Made by a program: the position numbers and the translations under genes. The notes beneath the pieces are model-generated. The model worked only from the letters and a program-made list of their open reading frames with translations, made no database searches and was not told the origin of the DNA. This document shows positions 61,571 to 64,000 of a DNA stretch of 64,000 bases, one piece after another (the first letter of the stretch is position 1; each line of letters opens with the position of its first letter). The stretch is from Dyadobacter arcticus. GTDB lineage: Bacteria > Bacteroidota > Bacteroidia > Cytophagales > Spirosomataceae. The DNA lies in the NCBI RefSeq assembly GCF_011762185.1, contig NZ_JAASQJ010000003.1, forward strand, positions 930,001 through 994,000, written 5' to 3'.

Positions 61571-63043
61571 ATGAAAAAACTTCTTATAGCCGTCTATATT
61601 TTATTTGCTTTCGCTGCCCAGGCACAGCAAAATGTGCTTTTGGATCAATCGTTCTGGAAATCCTCCCCGGATGTGAATGCAGTGAAAGCAGAAATTGAAA
61701 AAGGTGCAAATCCTGCTCAATTCAACAACAATATGTTTGATCCTGTGGTGCTGGCAATCAATGCCCAGGCTCCTAATCCAACCATTGAATATTTGATGAC
61801 CCAGCCGGGTAATACGGTCGACAAATTAACCCACGATGGGCGCATCTACATACATTGGGCTGCCATGCGAGGCAATATTGAGTTGATGGAATACCTTATT
61901 GCAAAAGGATCAAAAGGCAATTTTATCGATGGACATGGCGCTACGCCGATCAATTTTGCAGCAGGCGGCGGTCAGCAGAATACCAAAGTTTACGATATCT
62001 GCCTGGCAAATGGTGCCGATTTGAAAAAGGACCTCAATCATGATGGCGCGAATGCATTGCTCATAGCTGTGGCCAATGATAAGAACCTTGCGCTAACCAA
62101 TTATTTCATCTCAAAAGGCCTCGACTTAAAAAGTACCGATGCTGCGGGTAACAATGCATTCAGCTATGCCGCCCGTGCCGGTAAAATTGATGTATTGAAA
62201 ACGCTTTTGGAAAAAGGTGTTCCAGCAAATTCAAACGCAATTTTGATGGCATCACAGGGATCACGCGGTAATGCGAATCCGATTGATTTATACCAATATC
62301 TGGAAAGCCTGAGCCTGAAACCGACTGTGATTGGGAAAAACGGAGAAAATGCGTTGCACGCAATCGTTCGCAAACCTAAGCAGGAAGAAATTATCAAGTA
62401 TTTTTTGGGTAAGGGTGTTGATGTAAACCAGGCAGATGAAAATGGAAATACCGTCTTTATGAATGCGGCAGCCAGCAATCGTGAAACGGCAACACTTGAC
62501 ATTTTGCTTCCTAAGGTAAAGGATATCAATCAGGGTAACGCAAAAGGCGTGAGCGCATTAGCCATGGCCGTCCGCAGCAATTCACCCGAGGTGATCGGTT
62601 ACCTGATTGACAAGGGAGCCGATATAAATATGACCGATAAAAATGGTGATAACTTGTCACTTCATCTGGCGCAATCTTACAATGCACAAAAGGCCGATGA
62701 TTTTGATGCCAAAGTGAAAGTGCTGCAAGATAAAGGTTTCAAACTAACTGTTCCTGCAAAAAATGGCAACACGATGTACCATGTGGCGGTTGCGAAAAAT
62801 GACCTTTCACTGGTCAAGAAACTGGAAGCATATCAAATTGATGTGAATGCCAAAAATAGTGAAGGGATAACTGCTCTGCACAAGGCTGCGATGGTTTCGA
62901 AGGATGATAATATGCTGAAATACCTGATATCCATTGGTGCAAAAAAAGACATTGAGACCAACTTCAGAGAAACTGCCTATGACCTGGCAGGCGAGAATGA
63001 AACGCTGTCAAAAAACAATGTTACTGTTAATTTCCTGAAATAA
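61571..63043 (+). CDS. Secreted ankyrin-repeat protein
   Basis: The ATG at 61571 opens a signal peptide (MKKLLIAVYILFAFAAQAQQ); an ATG at 61469 adds 34 residues and is rejected. The 490-residue mature protein is built of about 12 ankyrin-type units: HDGRIYIHWAAMRGNIELME, GHGATPINFAAGGGQQ, ENGNTVFMNAAASNRE, SEGITALHKAAMVSKDDNML. Periplasmic ankyrin proteins of this type are poorly studied and probably hold protein partners. It is followed five bases later by a DUF2271 gene and then a PepSY gene, so all three form one operon. Confidence 0.9.
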   Translation: MKKLLIAVYILFAFAAQAQQNVLLDQSFWKSSPDVNAVKAEIEKGANPAQFNNNMFDPVVLAINAQAPNPTIEYLMTQPGNTVDKLTHDGRIYIHWAAMRGNIELMEYLIAKGSKGNFIDGHGATPINFAAGGGQQNTKVYDICLANGADLKKDLNHDGANALLIAVANDKNLALTNYFISKGLDLKSTDAAGNNAFSYAARAGKIDVLKTLLEKGVPANSNAILMASQGSRGNANPIDLYQYLESLSLKPTVIGKNGENALHAIVRKPKQEEIIKYFLGKGVDVNQADENGNTVFMNAAASNRETATLDILLPKVKDINQGNAKGVSALAMAVRSNSPEVIGYLIDKGADINMTDKNGDNLSLHLAQSYNAQKADDFDAKVKVLQDKGFKLTVPAKNGNTMYHVAVAKNDLSLVKKLEAYQIDVNAKNSEGITALHKAAMVSKDDNMLKYLISIGAKKDIETNFRETAYDLAGENETLSKNNVTVNFLK

Positions 63044-63048
63044 ATTTC

Positions 63049-63543
63049 ATGTCCAACTTACTAAAAACGGCGCTAATAATTTTGGGGCTGACATTTGCCG
63101 GCCCTACTGCCACATTCGCTCAAAACACAGGAAACAGCAAATACAAATGCATGATTCAAATGACGAATTACATGGGTGAAGGCGCCTATATCATCATTTC
63201 GCTCATCAACAGTAAAGGCGCGTATGACAAAACATTATATGTACTCGGCCCGGATAAAAAATGGTATAACAGTCTGAAAGAGTGGCATAAATTCAATGCC
63301 AAAAAGCCCGCTAATATCAGCGCCATCACCGGGGCGTCGGTTACAGGAGGCGACCGCAGCGTGAATGTTTTCGAAATTGATAATGCTAAAATCAATGCAG
63401 GATATAAAATCCGGTTTGAAAGCGCGGTGGAAGACAAAGATTACCATGTAAAAGACCTGGAAATACCTTTGACGACGGAAACACTTTCCGCAAAAAGCGA
63501 GGGTACCGGCTACATCCGCTACGTCCGGTTTAGCCCCAATTAA
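63049..63543 (+). CDS. Secreted DUF2271 protein
   Basis: The 164-residue protein has a signal peptide (to ATFAQN) and the DUF2271 body: KCMIQMTNYMGEGAYIIISL, KTLYVLGPDKKWYNSLKEW, ISAITGASVTGGDRS and the C-terminal GTGYIRYVRFSPN. The ITGAS segment recalls the (S/T)GA(S/T) flavinylation-type motif of FMN-binding domains, but DUF2271 is not proven to carry FMN. The family is usually found with PepSY membrane proteins and ApbE, in iron or flavin-linked electron transfer loci. It is five bases after the ankyrin gene and six bases before the PepSY gene. Confidence 0.88.
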   Translation: MSNLLKTALIILGLTFAGPTATFAQNTGNSKYKCMIQMTNYMGEGAYIIISLINSKGAYDKTLYVLGPDKKWYNSLKEWHKFNAKKPANISAITGASVTGGDRSVNVFEIDNAKINAGYKIRFESAVEDKDYHVKDLEIPLTTETLSAKSEGTGYIRYVRFSPN

Positions 63544-63549
63544 TGCTTT

Positions 63550-64000
63550 ATGACCATTTCTATATGGAGATATAGCCACCTTGCACTGGCTGTATCTTCT
63601 TTTCTTTTACTGTCCCTCGCTTCTGTAACTGGAATAGTGCTGTCATTCCAGCCATTATCGGAAAAAGTCCTGCCCTATCGCACCAATCATTTCGACGAGA
63701 CCACGCTCGCACAAACACTTCCAACATTAAGAAAGCAATACCCGGAAATCAGCGAACTAGCGGTTGATAAGAACAAATTCGTCAGCATCAAAGGCAGTGA
63801 CACCGACGGTAAGAAGCTCGACGCCTACATCGATCCGCAAACCGGCAAAATTTTAGGTTATCCAACCCCAAAAAGTGCGTTTTTTGAGTGGGTAACTGCA
63901 TTGCATCGTTCACTTTTTATTCATGAAACCGGCCGGTTTTTCATTGGACTGACCTCATTTTTGCTGCTGCTGATCACCGTTTCCGGCACGATGCTGATTA
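63550..64000 (+). CDS. PepSY-associated transmembrane protein, 3' truncated by the window edge
   Basis: From the ATG at 63550 the frame is open to the window end (150 codons). It begins MTISIWRYSHLALAVSSFLL, the helix seen in PepSY_TM iron-regulated membrane proteins, followed by SFQPLSEKVLPYRTN, a PepSY-like beta region (DAYIDPQTGKILGYPTPKSA) and FFEWVTALHRSLFIHETGRF, whose His residues are the usual heme or metal ligand sites, then a second helix. Members are linked to siderophore reduction or flavin-based electron transfer. It is six bases after the DUF2271 gene. Confidence 0.88.
   Translation, partial: MTISIWRYSHLALAVSSFLLLSLASVTGIVLSFQPLSEKVLPYRTNHFDETTLAQTLPTLRKQYPEISELAVDKNKFVSIKGSDTDGKKLDAYIDPQTGKILGYPTPKSAFFEWVTALHRSLFIHETGRFFIGLTSFLLLLITVSGTMLI

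Noticed and set aside
1..64000. tRNA or rRNA genes, CRISPR arrays and intact transposases
   Set aside because: The spacers were read on both strands for cloverleaf arms, regularly spaced repeats and transposase motifs; none was convincing.

Overview
The window reads as a chromosomal segment of a Bacteroidota bacterium, most likely a Cytophagales/Spirosomataceae member such as Dyadobacter. The evidence is a SusC/SusD pair driven by a FecI-type sigma factor and FecR-type anti-sigma factor, many SPII lipoproteins, a GH97 enzyme, a two-component-propeller hybrid kinase, DUF4199, DUF1772, DUF2271 and ThuA proteins, weak Shine-Dalgarno sequences, and occasional -7 elements of the TAnnTTTG type. The genus is an inference; no rRNA or tRNA gene is present to support it. 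I also saw no CRISPR array and no intact insertion sequence.

Layout. 1-14.9 kb is carbohydrate use: a GH13 alpha-amylase cut by the left edge, then a minus-strand polysaccharide-utilization locus (ECF sigma, FecR, SusC, SusD, two IPT/TIG surface lipoproteins, a lipoprotein glycosidase), with a GH32 fructanase divergent from the sigma gene. A factor-independent terminator facing the wrong way lies in the susC leader and suggests an antisense RNA. 15-31.4 kb is mixed: small membrane proteins, a ThuA protein, a DUF1772/AraC divergent pair, a malic enzyme, an ASCH-like protein, an M28-M16 peptidase operon, a PQQ-dehydrogenase/cytochrome c fusion, a membrane LuxR regulator and a TIM-barrel protein.

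31.5-43.5 kb is the signalling core. A propeller hybrid histidine kinase is divergent from a 1326-residue, about 12-pass membrane protein that appears to combine several extracytoplasmic sensor loops with a P-loop-less STAND-like cytoplasmic domain. It is followed by a tightly packed kaiC-kaiB-kaiB-histidine kinase operon, a non-cyanobacterial clock-type or stress module. The giant protein and this Kai operon are the strongest candidates for little-described biology.

43.5-54.2 kb holds a GyrI-like protein, an outer-membrane barrel protein, an AAA/TOPRIM (OLD-like) ATPase lying between two copies of an imperfect direct repeat together with the remnant of a LytTR regulator, a large cytochrome c/discoidin protein and a GH97 glycosidase. 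54.3-56.9 kb is a selenium cluster (cysteine-rich rhodanese, tRNA 2-selenouridine synthase, selenophosphate synthetase). 56.9-61.3 kb holds a short UvrA paralogue and a GAPDH-GlxA regulator operon. 61.5-64 kb holds an ankyrin-repeat protein, a DUF2271 protein and a PepSY membrane protein cut by the right edge, probably an iron- or flavin-linked envelope redox operon.

Translation starts were moved inward where the longest frame begins at TTG/GTG and a downstream ATG opens a convincing signal peptide.
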